From the NCBI GenBank assembly GCA_027924585.1, contig BSBM01000299.1:32526501-32590500 (forward strand): 64,000 nt of DNA, written 5' to 3'. The stretch's first letter is position 1. The number at the start of each line of letters is the position of its first letter. Of this stretch, positions 34,156 to 46,875 are shown piece after piece. Made by a program: the position numbers and the translations under genes. The DNA comes from Larix kaempferi. Taxonomy: Eukaryota; Streptophyta; Pinopsida; Pinales; Pinaceae. The notes under the pieces are model-generated. The model saw only the letters and a list, made by a program, of their open reading frames with translations, was not told where the DNA came from and searched no databases.

Positions 34156-34761
34156 CTAAATGATATCCATGGCCATATCATCCATATTTTCTGTTGTGAG
34201 ATGTTGTTGCAAATTGCCATAGTTGGAAAGCTTTATTTCATCTGAGAAAGTTTCAGAAGGAATAGAAGATTTATAGGGCATGAATTCTTTCTTAATTTTC
34301 CCATCAATTGAAAACTGTTTGAAGGGAACCTCTGGAAGATTTCTTCTAGGGACAAATGACTTATCACCTTTAGCGGAGGTGATTCCCATACCAGATCCAT
34401 TCCTAGGTAAAGATGAAAGCATATAGAAACTCAGGAGTTCTCTATTCTGATTATGTTTTAGTCTCTAGAGTAATTTATTGCAGGCTAGACAGTCTGAGTG
34501 CTGACCTTTATGTTCAGTGTCATAGACCCCAGAAAAGGATGGTTGAACTAAAGTAGAATAAGCAGGTTGATTCCTATTTGTCTTAAAATCAACATTATTC
34601 ACAGAAGGGGTCCTGAGAAGCGGAGGAGTAAAACGAGGAATAGGATGGCCTTCAGGGATTCGGAATGAGTGGGACGATCTATCAAAATAAATAGGGGTAT
34701 TGAGAAAAGACTCTATTTTTTGTATAGAAATATCTTGGTTCGTTAGCTCTTTATATTTCAC
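34156..34761 (-). pseudogene. Pararetroviral segment, function unknown
   Basis: A frame with one TAG (34465-34467) carries no recognisable catalytic motif. It holds proline-rich text (RIPEGHPIPRFTPPLLRTP) and a GQHSDCLACNKLL end. By position it is the stretch between movement and coat proteins. I assign it to the virus by strand, spacing and continuity only. Confidence 0.45.
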
Positions 34762-34795
34762 TTCCCATTGTCTAGGGTAGTTTATTCCTGTCCAG

Positions 34796-35503
34796 TCAAA
34801 AGTAACTGTCCAGTAGTTTGTTTATATTTATCTGCCTCCACCATGTTGTGCAGGTGAGAACTCTAATGGACCTTAGACCGAAGAGGGGGAAGAGTATCAT
34901 TCCCAAAGCGGACAAGAACATAGGCTTTGAGTTGTATGATCTTGGAGCCAAAATCCATTTTAAAGCCACGTGGTAATATATATATGCTTTAAGTAAATCA
35001 TAGATATAGAGATCTTCAAGGCTGACAGAATACTTAGGAAAAATAGTTCCAAAACACAGGCCATTATGTAAAGGAGAAGTAAATCCTCCAATGATGGCAT
35101 CAGAAAAATCGATATGTCGAGTGTCTATGGCTACACACAAAGAAGAAATGGGAATATAGGGGCGAACTAATGGACCAAGGCCAATTTTAATCATACCAAG
35201 ATGAGCGTACTTATATCCATGGGTTTTAACCCAATCTATCTAGGACTTATCTAACAAATTAATATGCACAGGCTCATCTCTATCTGTAAAAGAAACATCA
35301 ACAGAGCTAACTTTGATTTGAGTGTGAGTTTTATATTGCCACCATGATAACTTATAAACATCAGAAGGTAATATGGCTGGTAATTGCCAATTTTCGGAAG
35401 GATTTAAATATTGGATATTGATTATTGAAGAAGATGTAGAAGTCTCATGTTTAAGACTAAGCCTTATAAAACTGTTACACAAAAATTGACACTTGCAACA
35501 CAT
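34796..35503 (-). pseudogene. Viral movement protein-like domain (30K superfamily)
   Basis: One frame, with a single TAG at 35240-35242, contains GLGPLVRPYIPISSLCVAID, RHIDFSDAIIGGFTSPLHNG and GTIFPKYSVSLEDLYIYDL. This matches the conserved core of caulimovirid movement proteins, which open plasmodesmata for cell-to-cell spread. The TAG occupies a place where a tryptophan (TGG) is likely. The C-terminus ends early at 34796-34798 with text that no longer fits the family, suggesting a frame change near 34950. The N-terminus is uncertain. Confidence 0.7.
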
Positions 35504-35519
35504 AAATTATATAAAAAAA

Positions 35520-36640
35520 TGGTAATTGGAGGAACCTAGAGGTATTGGATCCTTGTGTAGGCCTACAGATTGGTTGATGCATGCTGTGGATGCTATAAAT
35601 GAGCCATGTTCTTGTTGACTGAGGGATTTTTACGGTGAGGTCCCTGAAATGTCTTCATAGATCCCACTAATGAATTTGCTCGATGCTCCACTCATCTCAC
35701 TCTGGGCACCAATTCCCTTTTTAGCTTGCGAATGTCCTCCTTCAATTCTCTGATTTTCTCACCCAGTTCACATCCTCTCCCCCAAAGATAATGGGCCTCC
35801 ACTTTCAGCATGGCAACCTTGGATTCCATCTAGTCTAGTTGGGTACTGGAGACCTCATAACTCTACATTGTCTCCCTAATTTATTCCCTCGTTAAGTGCT
35901 CTACATCATTTTTCCATGTTTCTATACTACTTAGGAGAAAGCTAATAATTTACTTTAATTCTGCAATATGCCCCTCGTGTTGTGGAAGAGATATCATCAA
36001 GCAGGAGTTGGAGCCATCCATAATGACTCTAGCTCGAACCAATTCACGACTGCAAACCCAGACTTCCATTGCCTGATTGTTTATGTTGCCGAACCAGATG
36101 CAATTCACTCTCAAATGATGCTTCTCATCGCACGTGCTTATGTCATGTTCAATGAGGATGTAATACTCACCAACCTCCTTTGATGCCATATTTGATAAGT
36201 TCCCACATACTTTAGAGGAGGGATGCAGGGACTTGTATATGGGTCGAATGGGTACCCCCACTATTTTGCAAAGTCCTTGACCTAAGGAGCAAGAAAGTTT
36301 GTCTTGAGTGTCACCACTTTGTTATGTTTCCATTTTACATGGTAAGATTGATCAAATTCAAATTTATTGCATGTGAGAAGAACTCATGATATAAGCCTAT
36401 TTAGGTAAGGATATTTTGGAGGATTTTACTAATTAAAATGAGAATTATCAGTTCAGAGACCCCAATGATGGTGAGCTTCTTACATCCTTTTTCCAGTGTG
36501 ATCTCGACTTCCTTCCATAAAGCTAGTGCTTCAGCTTGGTTGTTTGGGGAAATGCCAATTCCCCACCCCTACTTCAATTCTCGAGGTTATCCGGGGTCTA
36601 GAAGCACCCGACACTTGCCACTCCTGTATAATTGTAATTT
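35520..36640 (-). pseudogene. LINE 3' remnant: RNase H tail and downstream region
   Basis: On the minus strand, ISPNNQAEALALWKEVEITL, KGCKKLTIIGVSELII reproduces the NNxAE and GDS region of LINE RNase H; the GDS aspartate has become V. Downstream are a 103-codon frame (35950-36261) with GEYYILIEHDISTCDEKHHL and a helical stretch (KVAMLKVEAHYLWGRGCELG, EKIRELKEDIRKLKREL) at about 35700-35830. These downstream parts resemble in layout, and partly in wording, the region behind the RNase H of the LINE at 37.0-39.2 kb. The left end abuts the pararetrovirus; no poly(A) tail was seen. Confidence 0.55.
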
Positions 36641-36659
36641 TATTAAACAATATCATTAA

Positions 36660-37036
36660 GATATATTCGCATCTATCATAAATAAATAATTATGTATTAA
36701 TGTTCTAGATAGCATTTATTGCAATCTCATTCAATGTTGATTACTAAATGAACACACACTTATAACATGGTCCATTCATAAAAAAATTCAAGTGTGATTT
36801 CAATAATGGAAGATGTTTTTCAAATATAATAACAAATGATTTTAAATATGATATATTCAACAAATTAGGTAGAAATAAAAACTAATACTAAATATTTTTT
36901 TCCAAATTATAAATGAGTTACAATGTACTTTTTGCAAAATGATAAATGATACACAATTTTTTCATTATGATAAATGATATACAACGTATTTTTGGCAAAT
37001 GATAAGTGAATTCATAATGAGCATGTTTGTTTTGTG
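36660..37036. other. AT-rich spacer with short internal repeats
   Basis: Variants of AAATGATAxxxAATTTTT recur, each about 40-45 bases apart, between 36830 and 37015. No gene is present. Confidence 0.5.
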
Positions 37037-39194
37037 TTTTTTTTTTTTTTACAGTAACAGATAGGATTTTGTATTAAAAAAGGAGGGGTAACCCTCAAAA
37101 TTACAGATCTTCAGCCATCAAAAAGGTTCTTGGCTGTCTAGAAATTTAAAACAAATATGTTCATATAGTGATGTGTCTCATGACAGAATTTATGAATTCT
37201 ACTCCTATTGCATTCAAAATCGTTACTATAAACCTTGATAAACTGGCCTAAAAGAAAAATACATTTGAAAAACATGCAAAAATCAGAATTGCCAAGGAAC
37301 CTGGTCTTCCATCTTTCCTCTATGATGGTGGGATGAGGAGCCATCCCCCTTTTCTTTGTCCTGTAACTTCAAATTTAGTTGCTTCACTAGTGTTTCCAGG
37401 TCCATGATTTTGGTTTCCATCTCTGTAATGTGAGTGTGTTGCTGCTCGAGATTAATGGAGGAGATGCCCTATGTAATTCCTGGATTATTCCGTTCAGCTT
37501 GCCTCGAGTAGGCTTCGAAATACTAACAATCATGGGCTTCAAAGGCCATGATACCCAATTGAGATCCCCCCTAGATAAGTATGTCTGAAAGAGCCCGATT
37601 CACCTGGTGTTGCTCGTGCTTATGGGCCTCAATCAGTAACATGTTCATTACGGATTACACGGGTCTCGTGTTCCAGTTTCTCCAATTGTTCCATCTTCTC
37701 CTCGGTTTGCTCCATCTACTTAAACCTTGAAAATTTGATCATTCACAGACGTCTCCCCATGGCCACGACTTCATGTTCAAGGAAACAGTCACGACTTTCG
37801 TCGCTTGAATCCATAACCTTGTTCCCTTTCCCAGTTGAATTCTTTGTGCTCACACCAGAAAGGCTTCACAAGAATGCGGTGGAGGGGTGACTAACCACAG
37901 AATGGGGGATGGCCAGGAGATGAGTGTCATCTTCCATGAAATAGAGCATCTAGAATTGGACTCTCATTAATACAACAAGAGCCTCGTACTCACCCGGATC
38001 CCACAAATTAACCGCATGAATGTAGATGTCAATTTGTAGACGGGGGGAGTACCAGTCCATATGTAGTTCCATATCATCATATTTCTTCCCACGGGCAAGA
38101 GGTATTTCCCAGTCTGATGATTTGTTTCAACTGGATTTCAATCAGATTTGAGTTCTTGATCATGATATTGATGAGACTTTGGGAATATCCAATAATTATT
38201 CCTTGCATGATTCCTTTTTCTTAAGCTGATGAAGGTCGTGAAGAAGATCCAAATCCTCAGCTTGATTGTTGGTTGCGGTGCCTAATCCCCAGGAATACTG
38301 GAGTTCTATTGTTTCATCGGGACAAAGGATTATCCCTCCCCCTCCTGCCACCCCAGGTTTTCCTTTTGAGGATCCATCGAAGAAAAGGATGTACAGATTT
38401 GTCTTGTGTTTCCATTGAAGGATTTGCTCTTCGTCCAGACAAATTTTCCAATGCTCAACCTCATTCTTGGGATGGATAGAGTGGGAAAAGGAGAGGCCCA
38501 GCTGATTTCCCCAAGATTTTTCTTCTAGGAGAAGGGAGGGAGAATTGGAGATGTTGGAGTTACCTTGGATGAAATCCTTTAGGAGGCCTAAGGCTTTAGC
38601 AACCACTTGGGGCGACGAGGAAGATTTTTCTCTGAAAAATTCGATTGTTTCTTTCGAGCCATATTTTCCAAAGAATAAATTTCTCAAGGGACAACCAAGC
38701 TAATATGAACCAGCCCTTGGCAGAGAGCGAATGATGGTACAAGGATCCCCATTTAGAAAGGAGAATCGTGATGTTTCCCGGAATTGCAATGGCGTTACTC
38801 CAAGGTTCTAGAGCTTGCTGCCATATTTCCTTAGCGACTGGGGAATCCATAAAAATATGCTTTATAGTTTCAACTTTATGAAGACAAAGGACGCATCTTG
38901 ACGGTCTGAGGATGCCCCTCTTTTGTAAATTTTCACCTACTAAAATACTTTGATGTTCCAGCGTTCATATAAGATGTCAATTTTGGGTATTCTTTTAGTT
39001 TTCCATATGCCTTTCCACAGAGCTGGGTTAGGGGGTGTCGTTTCGGAGGTTAAAATCTGATAGCCTACCAGTGCCCGACCCCCAACCTCTCTTTTCCTTT
39101 GCTCCAGAAGAGAGGGGGGGATTTCCTTTTAGCTTAGAGATAATAAAATTCCAAGCTTGTAGAAGCTGATCAGGTGGATAGATTTCGTTGTACT
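37037..39194 (-). pseudogene. 5'-truncated LINE with zf-RVT, RNase H and poly(A)
   Basis: Minus-strand order from about 39194: ALWKGIWKTKRIPKIDI; after a frame change VGENLQKRGILRPSRCVLCL and ETIKHIFMDSPVAKEIW (zf-RVT); FILWKIWLERNNRIF; then a one-base gain in a T run near 38637 shifts the frame; SSPQVVAKALGLLKDFIQGN; then RNase H: LYILFFDGSSKGKPGVAGGG, SWGLGTATNNQAEDLDLLHD. A further frame change at an A run precedes GIIIGYSQSLINIM, where the GDS aspartate is Y. The 3' region is over 1 kb and ends in a 14-base A run (37037-37050 as T). The palm is absent, a typical 5' truncation. Confidence 0.8.
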
Positions 39195-40897
39195 ATTGTT
39201 ATTTTATTTAATGATTAGTTATTTATGGTTAAAAACCAATAAAGTATTGATCATTCTATGTTATAAACTGAAAGTATTATAGTCTGGTTATGGTTTATTT
39301 TGTTTTAAATAGAAGCAAACAACTTTGGTGATGTTCATGTAGTATATGTAAATAGAGAAAGAATTTATGTCTTTAATACATTTATACATACTACATGTCC
39401 TACTTGTAATATACAAAAATAGAAATAATCAAGAAAAGGTAATTTCATGTTTTATAACAAATATAAGAGTTTTGTTTGTTTATAGAGGATTCATCATCAG
39501 AAAATAATTCTAATTAAGCCTTTAGAACTATATAGTGAATATTTGTGATTAAAAGGTACTATGCAGAGAATAAAATAGTTATTTATATAATGATCTCTCG
39601 GAGTAAAACATGATTCAATAGTAAATAAAAATATATGAATTGAAAGTACATAATTTTACAGGAAATAAACTTATCAAAACATTATTGGCTATGCATATAC
39701 AAGCATCATGTAATTGAAAAATGATCGCATTTAACCTAAACCAAACAAACACTCGTAACTTTATATATCATGCTGGTTAGATAACCTTCTAGTAATTATT
39801 GTGTGGGAAATTGTGACACACATAAGAATGCCAAATTGAATAGAGGTTGCAATAAATCTAGAAAGGGGAATTTCTATTTTTAGCTTTACCTAAGTTATAA
39901 CCTTAGGGATGTTCCATATTCCTAATCTACTTATTTGACGTGAACATCAATTTGCATTTTCTTTAATGAAAAACATACAGGGACTTGTGATGCATCATGT
40001 TTGACGAGGCACATAGACATCTAAGGTTCTGCCTTAGTAAAATCTGATAATAATGAAACAAACCAGCGGTAGATTAGGAGGAATCAACAATAATCACAAG
40101 AAGGCACGAAATATTACAAGAATTCCCCCAAATAGGTCAACAGACAAGAATTCCCCAACTACATAAGATGTATGACAATATTACAGGAATGAAATAGAAT
40201 ACTCTATGCAAATAGGAAACAAATTTTAACAACAAAATAATAATTTCTAATATAGGTAGGTTGAGTTGTTTATTGGCTGAATGGACTAACCTTATACAAA
40301 AATAATATGTACAAGAATATTGTTAATATTCAAGCAGTCTAAATAATTCCGTAATAAGAACAAGATTATCAAACTGATTGGGAAGTTACCAGGGTTGTCG
40401 CATTGCCATAACCCAAACAAAGTAATAATGGGGTAAATACATACATCTTCAGGGTTAAATACCACATGGTCTATCCAATGCTGAGAGCAATACAAGAGAA
40501 AAAAATATCAAAATGTCTACTAGAAAGGGAAATTAGTATTTAGGATTTATAACTCACAAAGAATTGTCATAGTTAGCCAGCTAGATCCATATCTAGTTCA
40601 ATGGTATACAAATATTTGTCAAAAGCTTCGAATCAGATTATAATATGTTATAGTTTGGTAAAGAGAGCATTTCTCCACTTATATTGACGGAGTCTCAATC
40701 GCAAATTAAAATACAACTAGAGAGAGAGTTCTTATGAAGAGTCTCTCTCTTAAGCAATAGATTTCCAGGAAAAATACCTAGGAAAACGTTTACGACCAAT
40801 AACCTAAGTATAGTGTACTTGTAGCAAGGAACAAACAAGCGAATGAATGACGATTCACGAACAACAAACCAATGATAAACAACGAACTACAAACCAA
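39195..40897. other. AT-rich spacer, no gene seen
   Basis: Nothing coding or structured was recognised up to an AACAAAC-rich simple stretch at about 40850-40902, into which the next element inserted. Confidence 0.5.
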
Positions 40898-40902
40898 CAA
40901 AC

Positions 40903-41764
40903 TATAACGCCCCATATCTTGAGAGTTGTTAATTAGCTTAGCATTTTATTTGCTTATTATCTCTTTGACGAAGATAGATTGATTAAGATGATTGTTATGT
41001 GGATATGTGGACTCCCTTGAGGTTGTATGGTAAATGGAATTTACTATTTAATTATTAATGGCAATGAATGTGCTACTTCATATTGAACACACAAATTGAA
41101 TATAGAATATCCATATGTGGAATGATAATTTAGTTGTTTGCAAAAAGAACTTACATGATTATATGTAAATGTCATTTTAGTGATGTGGATTAACACTTGA
41201 AAGAGTTGGTTATGTTTATATATGAGTTTCATGTTATTGATGAACTATTCCATATGTTGATTTCCTATGAGATAGGTGGATTCCTATAGTGCCAAAGGGC
41301 ACGATATGTATTGGACATTAGGAGGATAATGATGTTATATCAATTTCTCATGCTATTTAATTGTGAATTCCAATATTTGTATGACTTGTGGGTGAATGTG
41401 AGTTTTGACAAGAATTGTGACTTTCCCGAAGTGGTTGTTGAATGACGAGACCCCTTAGATCAGTGATGACACAATATTATTGATGTAGGGCGTTGACCCT
41501 AGTACTATCAAGGGGTGGAGGCATTTCCCACCGTTGAACCTCCAAAACCCGGAGTCGTGGGAGGGTTGTGCTGAGCACACTCCCGTGGATGTGGGATGAC
41601 GACTAGTGGGTGCCTGTTGGGAAGCTTGGTCGATGTCGTCGATGGACACTTCCGCTTACGGGTTCTATACATGGTCATACGCATAGTCAATATTCTATGG
41701 TATATTCAAATAGATGTTAAAATTATATTGTTCAAAAATTTATAATCGCCATAGAGGCATTACA
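40903..41764 (+). mobile_element. Solo gypsy LTR with CAAAC target duplication
   Basis: The block opens TATAACGCCCCATATC (the canonical TGTAACGCCCC with G to A) and closes GAGGCATTACA. CAAAC at 40898-40902 and CAAAC at 41765-41769 form a perfect 5-bp target duplication. No internal region is present, so this is a solo LTR of 862 bp left by recombination between two LTRs. A GC-rich part (41500-41650) contains short minus-strand frames without homology. Confidence 0.88.
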
Positions 41765-41769
41765 CAAAC

Positions 41770-44700
41770 CAACGTTGAATAATGAACAACAAACCAGGGA
41801 ACAAATAACACCAATCCAACCAACAACAAACAACTAACATGAAAAAGGAAACAATATCTGAACAACGAGTTAGGATCCGAACAACTAACCAACATCCAAA
41901 CAACAAACAAATGAAATGGATTCTCGGATGATGGATGCCAACAGATGGCTGCTAAATGGAATCCTAATGACCAAACTAGCAAGGTGATAGATGGACACCA
42001 ACTGCACATCGATTGAATGAACCAGGGGTGTCAGATGGATGAACGAATGAACAAACGAGTGTGGGATGGATGCAACAGGAGGGAAAAAAATTTCATATGA
42101 AAACTATTTCAATTGAAAGTTGTTCAAACGAGAACTATTTCTGCCAAAAAATTTCCCATTTGGAAAATGCCTGAGCATGAAAATCGAGGGCATTGTTAAG
42201 TCTAACTTTCGGCCAAAAGTCTTAGCAATTTTTTCAGCCAAAAATATTTTATAGTTTGGTCGAAGAAAGTAAAAAGTTCGTCCAAAATAGTGTTGCATGA
42301 AATATTTGTGCTCCAATTCTCACCAAGTAAACACCCACATTCATAATTTTACTTATGCAACAGAATCAAAAATATTACAACTACAGTGTACATAACATCC
42401 TTTGAAGCAAAAAAAATTCAAAGCAAATTACACTAATGGAAAGGAATTGTAATGTGCCTCAAAATACATTGATCACTTATTTAATTTTCCTGTTGTAGTT
42501 AATTAAATTAACTTCAACATTGATAAGTATGTAATGTTTTCCTTTTTTGCACTCCTTACATTTTCGTTTGTTCATTTGCAATCAATGTAAATATTGTAAT
42601 GTTGTCATTATTCAGACTTGTGTCTTTTACTTCTTTGACTAGTCTGTATGTGTGACATTGTGATTCTTACTAGCATTTCTTGCATATGTATGTGTTGTTA
42701 GCTTATGATAGAATATTTTTCCTATTCTTTGACTGTATATCTAATCATAAACCTGATCATGATTTACTAATCATTGTCTATTGGATTCATATTATACATA
42801 ATTGTTAGTTTTATTTATTGAATTTATACTTTATATGAAATATCCATCATATTATATATGAATGGTCCATCATGTACTTTACATCCATATTATATATGAA
42901 TTGTTGTCTTGTTCAATGGTTACATGAACTGTTTGTCTTATTTATTCATTATATTCTATACATTAACTAATCATCTGCTCATTGATTTTATGTTTGTCTT
43001 CTTGAAAATTACCTTTTCCATTGGTGGATTTTGGCCCATTAATGCCTAGCTTACTTAGCATTGCTAACAACATCATTCCTCTTCTCATTTTGCAGGTGTT
43101 TAAAGGAACTACATCCTCATGGATGTCACCATCCTTACAAACACATTTTATGTTATATACTAAACCTATTCAAGCGTCAACTATGATGTAACCAACCCTC
43201 ATCACATATAGTATGAGATCAAGTCCTATCGCTTTTTGTATAAGGTTTAAAGTTTATTGAAAAATGTAATGCATTAATCCTTTTTTCTTAACACATGATA
43301 CTTTGGGAAATTCTTACGAATTAATGAAGGTAGATTCATATTAATGTAACCATGTGAATGGCAGGCAATACAAGAATCGTGTAACTCCACGTTGACACAA
43401 CATTAAATGTTTGGTACTATGGATTGAGACTTTCCCAACTTCATTCGTGAATGTTCCTTTTGGACTGTTCATTTTCTCCATGGGAGAGGGAGGGCAAGAG
43501 CTTTCCCTTCTCCACGCTTCCATTATGTAAAACCCTCTGTGGTTGATAGAGCTACGCTCTGTTCTTAATACTTGGTTTCCTGAGGTTTCATAAGGGGAGC
43601 AGCTATCTGCACATCATGGTTTTGGGGCTGGAAATGAAACATCACTTTCTCTCAGGTAATATTTACCTCATTCGTTTGACCTCTAGGTCATTTAACTTAC
43701 AATATTCTATGTTTTAGTTAGAATACTAATTATATTGTTTGGGTTTTTAAAGCAGGTAATCCTGGGCATGAGGGTTTCAACTACTTATACCCAGCTTATT
43801 CTCTTCTAGTTCCAGTAAGCTCATGGCCCTTCGTGGACCAACTTCCACTATCATAAGTGATTTTGCGTGCTCTTTTACTTTTCTATTTGGAGGAGGAGTC
43901 TTCGTTGACTGTCGTTGTTTTCTTGTTTTGCTTATGGAAACTCCCAGTCTTGGGTCTTTCTCGCCTTAACGGAGATACAAGGGTTTTGAGGCATATGAAT
44001 CAAAGGTTATGGGCTTGTCGCTTATTATAGGGTTTTCTTGTTTCTATTTTGAAAACTGTTGTAGAATGCAAATTCCCTATGGGGTTTTAACTAAGTGGTT
44101 CGGATTTTTACATATATATACATCTTATTTGTTTACTAATGAATGTATACGACCTATGTACATCTTTTCCCTCCTTTGATGCGATTCATCTGTTATGTTT
44201 TCCATTTAACATTCTGTGTATCGGATTTTATAAGCCCTGAAGGAATTAACCTATATATATATGTACTTTGTTTTGGGGCTTTGCTTGATTTGGTTTCTAT
44301 TCTGAGTATTTATGTTACTTTAAATCTGGGAGAGAAATCAATCTGTGGTCTATATGTATTTTACTTTTACACTTTGATTTCAAATGAATGTACAATGCAA
44401 TGGTTGTTATACTGTGTTTCTCATGAATGTATGTGATTTCTTATGAAAAAGACCGTATGGTTTTCCTGTTGGAATCTCTCATGAATAATAATCATGTGTA
44501 TATAAAATTTAGCTTATATGTCACTCGATTCCTGAGTCAATCGTGGTTGATGTTATTTATGGGATTCGATCACAAGCAATTTTTTTATTTAAAAATATAA
44601 TGTTGTATATTCCCTTGTGTGCTATTTGACCTCTATAACAGGCTATGTTTTGTTTTACTTTGTTGGTTTATGGGATTTGATCCTTAACCATCATTTATCA

Positions 44701-46589
44701 ATGCCAAAGCGTTGATCCTGGGGAAGAATAGAGCTTGTCCTTGTTTTCAATCTAATTCTATGTTTTAACACTTTGTTCACACCACTCATGCATGAAAATC
44801 GTGAACCCTAGCTCTGACTACGTGACAATTTAAGACTTCTTCATGCCTGTGTAGTTATGACTTGATGATTGTTTGATCAGTTAAGGTAACCAATGCATGA
44901 GAGTTCTGCAATTGCTATGGAATCGCTTTAGTTCATATGCCCAACCTGTGTGATGTCGGGGAGAAGAGATTTGATCTCTTGATGGCTAGCCCAAACGCGT
45001 TACTTAAGCGTGGATATATATATAGTTAAAAAATACACACAGAGTTTGACTCCTAGTTTTTTGGGCAGTTCTAATAACATGAGCGATTTCTGAGTTGGAA
45101 TCGTGATGGCTTATCGTTGATTGATATGGTATCATGACTACGATTTTAATTGTATTCCTTTTACTTAGGTAAATTTAAATTTATAGGGATTTGATTTCAA
45201 GGATTTGTAATATATTTATTGTGTTTTATATATGGATAATTTTAGGGGCTAAATTTATCCTATAGGTTTTTTGTCCATGTTTTTTTTTTTTTAAGTTTAG
45301 TCAATTTGCATTTTTTGAAGTCCCGTTTCACCCAATTTTGATGGGGTAAAATTTTTTCACTCTAAAAATCGCCAAAATATTATATAAACTATATAAAATC
45401 CTTAGAAATTGAAATAATTTTAGAAAAATATCGATTTAGGGACTTGGTCCCAGGATCCAACTTGGGATCATTTCCTTGTTTAGAGTTATAAAGAGCTTCT
45501 CTATAGGATGCGAAAGTCTATGATATAATTATAGATTTGATTTTCTGTTTAAAAGAATTCTATTAGTTGTTTATGTTACATACTCACATCTTTTAATGAT
45601 AAACAATCAATAATAATAATCCAATTTATAAGCATAAAGATGCTAAGCATATAAAATATAAGAATTACTAATAAAACCCAAGCGTCATGAACTAATGATA
45701 GTTCTATCATAAAACTTTCATTACAATATGTATGGGAAAATTTAGATAAACATTACAGCCTATAAAAATAGAATTTATATCAATTTGAAACATGCATGAA
45801 CACAACTACAAGCCATCCTTTAATTACAATATGCATGAACATAATATGATCCAATCTTTAAATCAGATCTAAACAATGTTAGCATAAATCCATAAGATAA
45901 ATCTTGAAATATAAAACAATGTAGAAGTATTTATCGGTCATTTCCGCTTTCTGACGGATTTGGGAACTGCCACATTCCACCCAACCGTAGACCTTGAACT
46001 GTTCCTGGTTCATTCAACGGGTCACCCTCTAGCTAAACCGATCATGATAAGAAACTAGAAGACCTAACTGAAATTTTATATCTTTCTTACCAATCAACAA
46101 AGCAGTCACAAGGTTTGTTTACCATCCCTTTTGTAGATCTTGTAAATAATTCCCCTATGTTCGCACGGTCCTTCTTGGACTCACCAAAAATCTCAATTTG
46201 GTAATGTGAGTGCTCAAAGACCTACGAATGGACCCTCCAGTGAACTTGGAATCGTTACTCCTTGTAAAGTCTTCTCTGCTATTTGTAATTTTTCTTGAGA
46301 AGGATTCTATGATTTAGGTTTAATCACTGAGTTCACATACTAGTCACACTAACTATTTGTTTTATCTTTAATTAATAATTTGATTTCTTTTTAAACTCTT
46401 AGAGTTTTTTTTTTTTTTAATTAATAAATATATGATTTATATTCATCCTAACATCTAGTTGATCTTAGTTATCAACTACTCAACCATTCTAATATCTTGC
46501 ATGCTCGATCCCTCTTCAAGTGGCACTCTCTATCAATTTAGAAAAAATAAAAAGAGATAAATAATAATCTATTTTAATAATAATTAATG
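41770..46589. other. No gene supported; simple and dispersed repeats
   Basis: 41770-41900 is AACAACCAAC-type simple sequence. 43340-43880 is less AT-rich and has intron-like junctions (CTCTCAGGTAATAT near 43652) but no frame with recognisable motifs. 45260-45480 and 45930-46330 may be old LTR pieces; no ends were found. Confidence 0.4.
42291..42448 (+). repeat. Dispersed repeat, copy 1
   Basis: About 155 bases from TGTTGCATGAAATATTTG to CTAATGGAAAGGAA recur at 46876-47019 in the same orientation with roughly 85-90% identity by eye. A shortened third copy of its end lies at 47030-47081. Confidence 0.8.
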
Positions 46590-46830
46590 GATTATTGATG
46601 CTCCAAAGCTTCTAGCTCCACATCAGTTAATCAAAATGAGTGTAAGTGCTCCAAATATTTACTAGTCAACACCACTCAATCAATAGTCTTGGTGCTCCAG
46701 AACTTGTTGCTCAACACCAATTAAACAATATTTAAAATAGTCTAGGTACTCCAGAGCTCACTGCTCAACACCTAATAAAACAATATCAAAAATATTTTAG
46801 GTGCTCCATAGATTACTGCTTAACACCTAA
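46590..46830. repeat. 54-bp tandem repeat, about 4.5 copies
   Basis: TGGTGCTCCAGA-like boxes followed by TGCTCAACACC-like boxes recur at 46691, 46745 and 46800, spaced 54-55 bases, with older copies to the left. The unit is imperfect. Confidence 0.75.
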
Positions 46831-46875
46831 TTAAATAATTTAACATAAAAATAAATAGTCTTATCAACCAAAATA

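Larger units (their letters stand above)
29700..35510 (-). mobile_element. Endogenous pararetrovirus (Caulimoviridae), decayed
   Basis: Minus-strand order is movement protein, a segment with coiled coil, coat protein with zinc knuckle, protease, reverse transcriptase and RNase H. There is no LTR, no integrase and an LTR-independent layout, which separates it from gypsy elements. It has many stops and at least two frameshifts, and it lost one RT catalytic aspartate. The copy covers most of one genome equivalent but lacks a recognisable intergenic promoter or the tRNA-Met site. The genus cannot be fixed by eye; the single long polyprotein-like order recalls petuvirus or florendovirus-like groups, and gymnosperm lineages are also possible. 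Confidence 0.85.

Noticed and set aside
43341-43880. Spliced gene with a GT donor near 43655
   Set aside because: Junction-like strings exist, but no frame continues across them with recognisable or consistent coding text.
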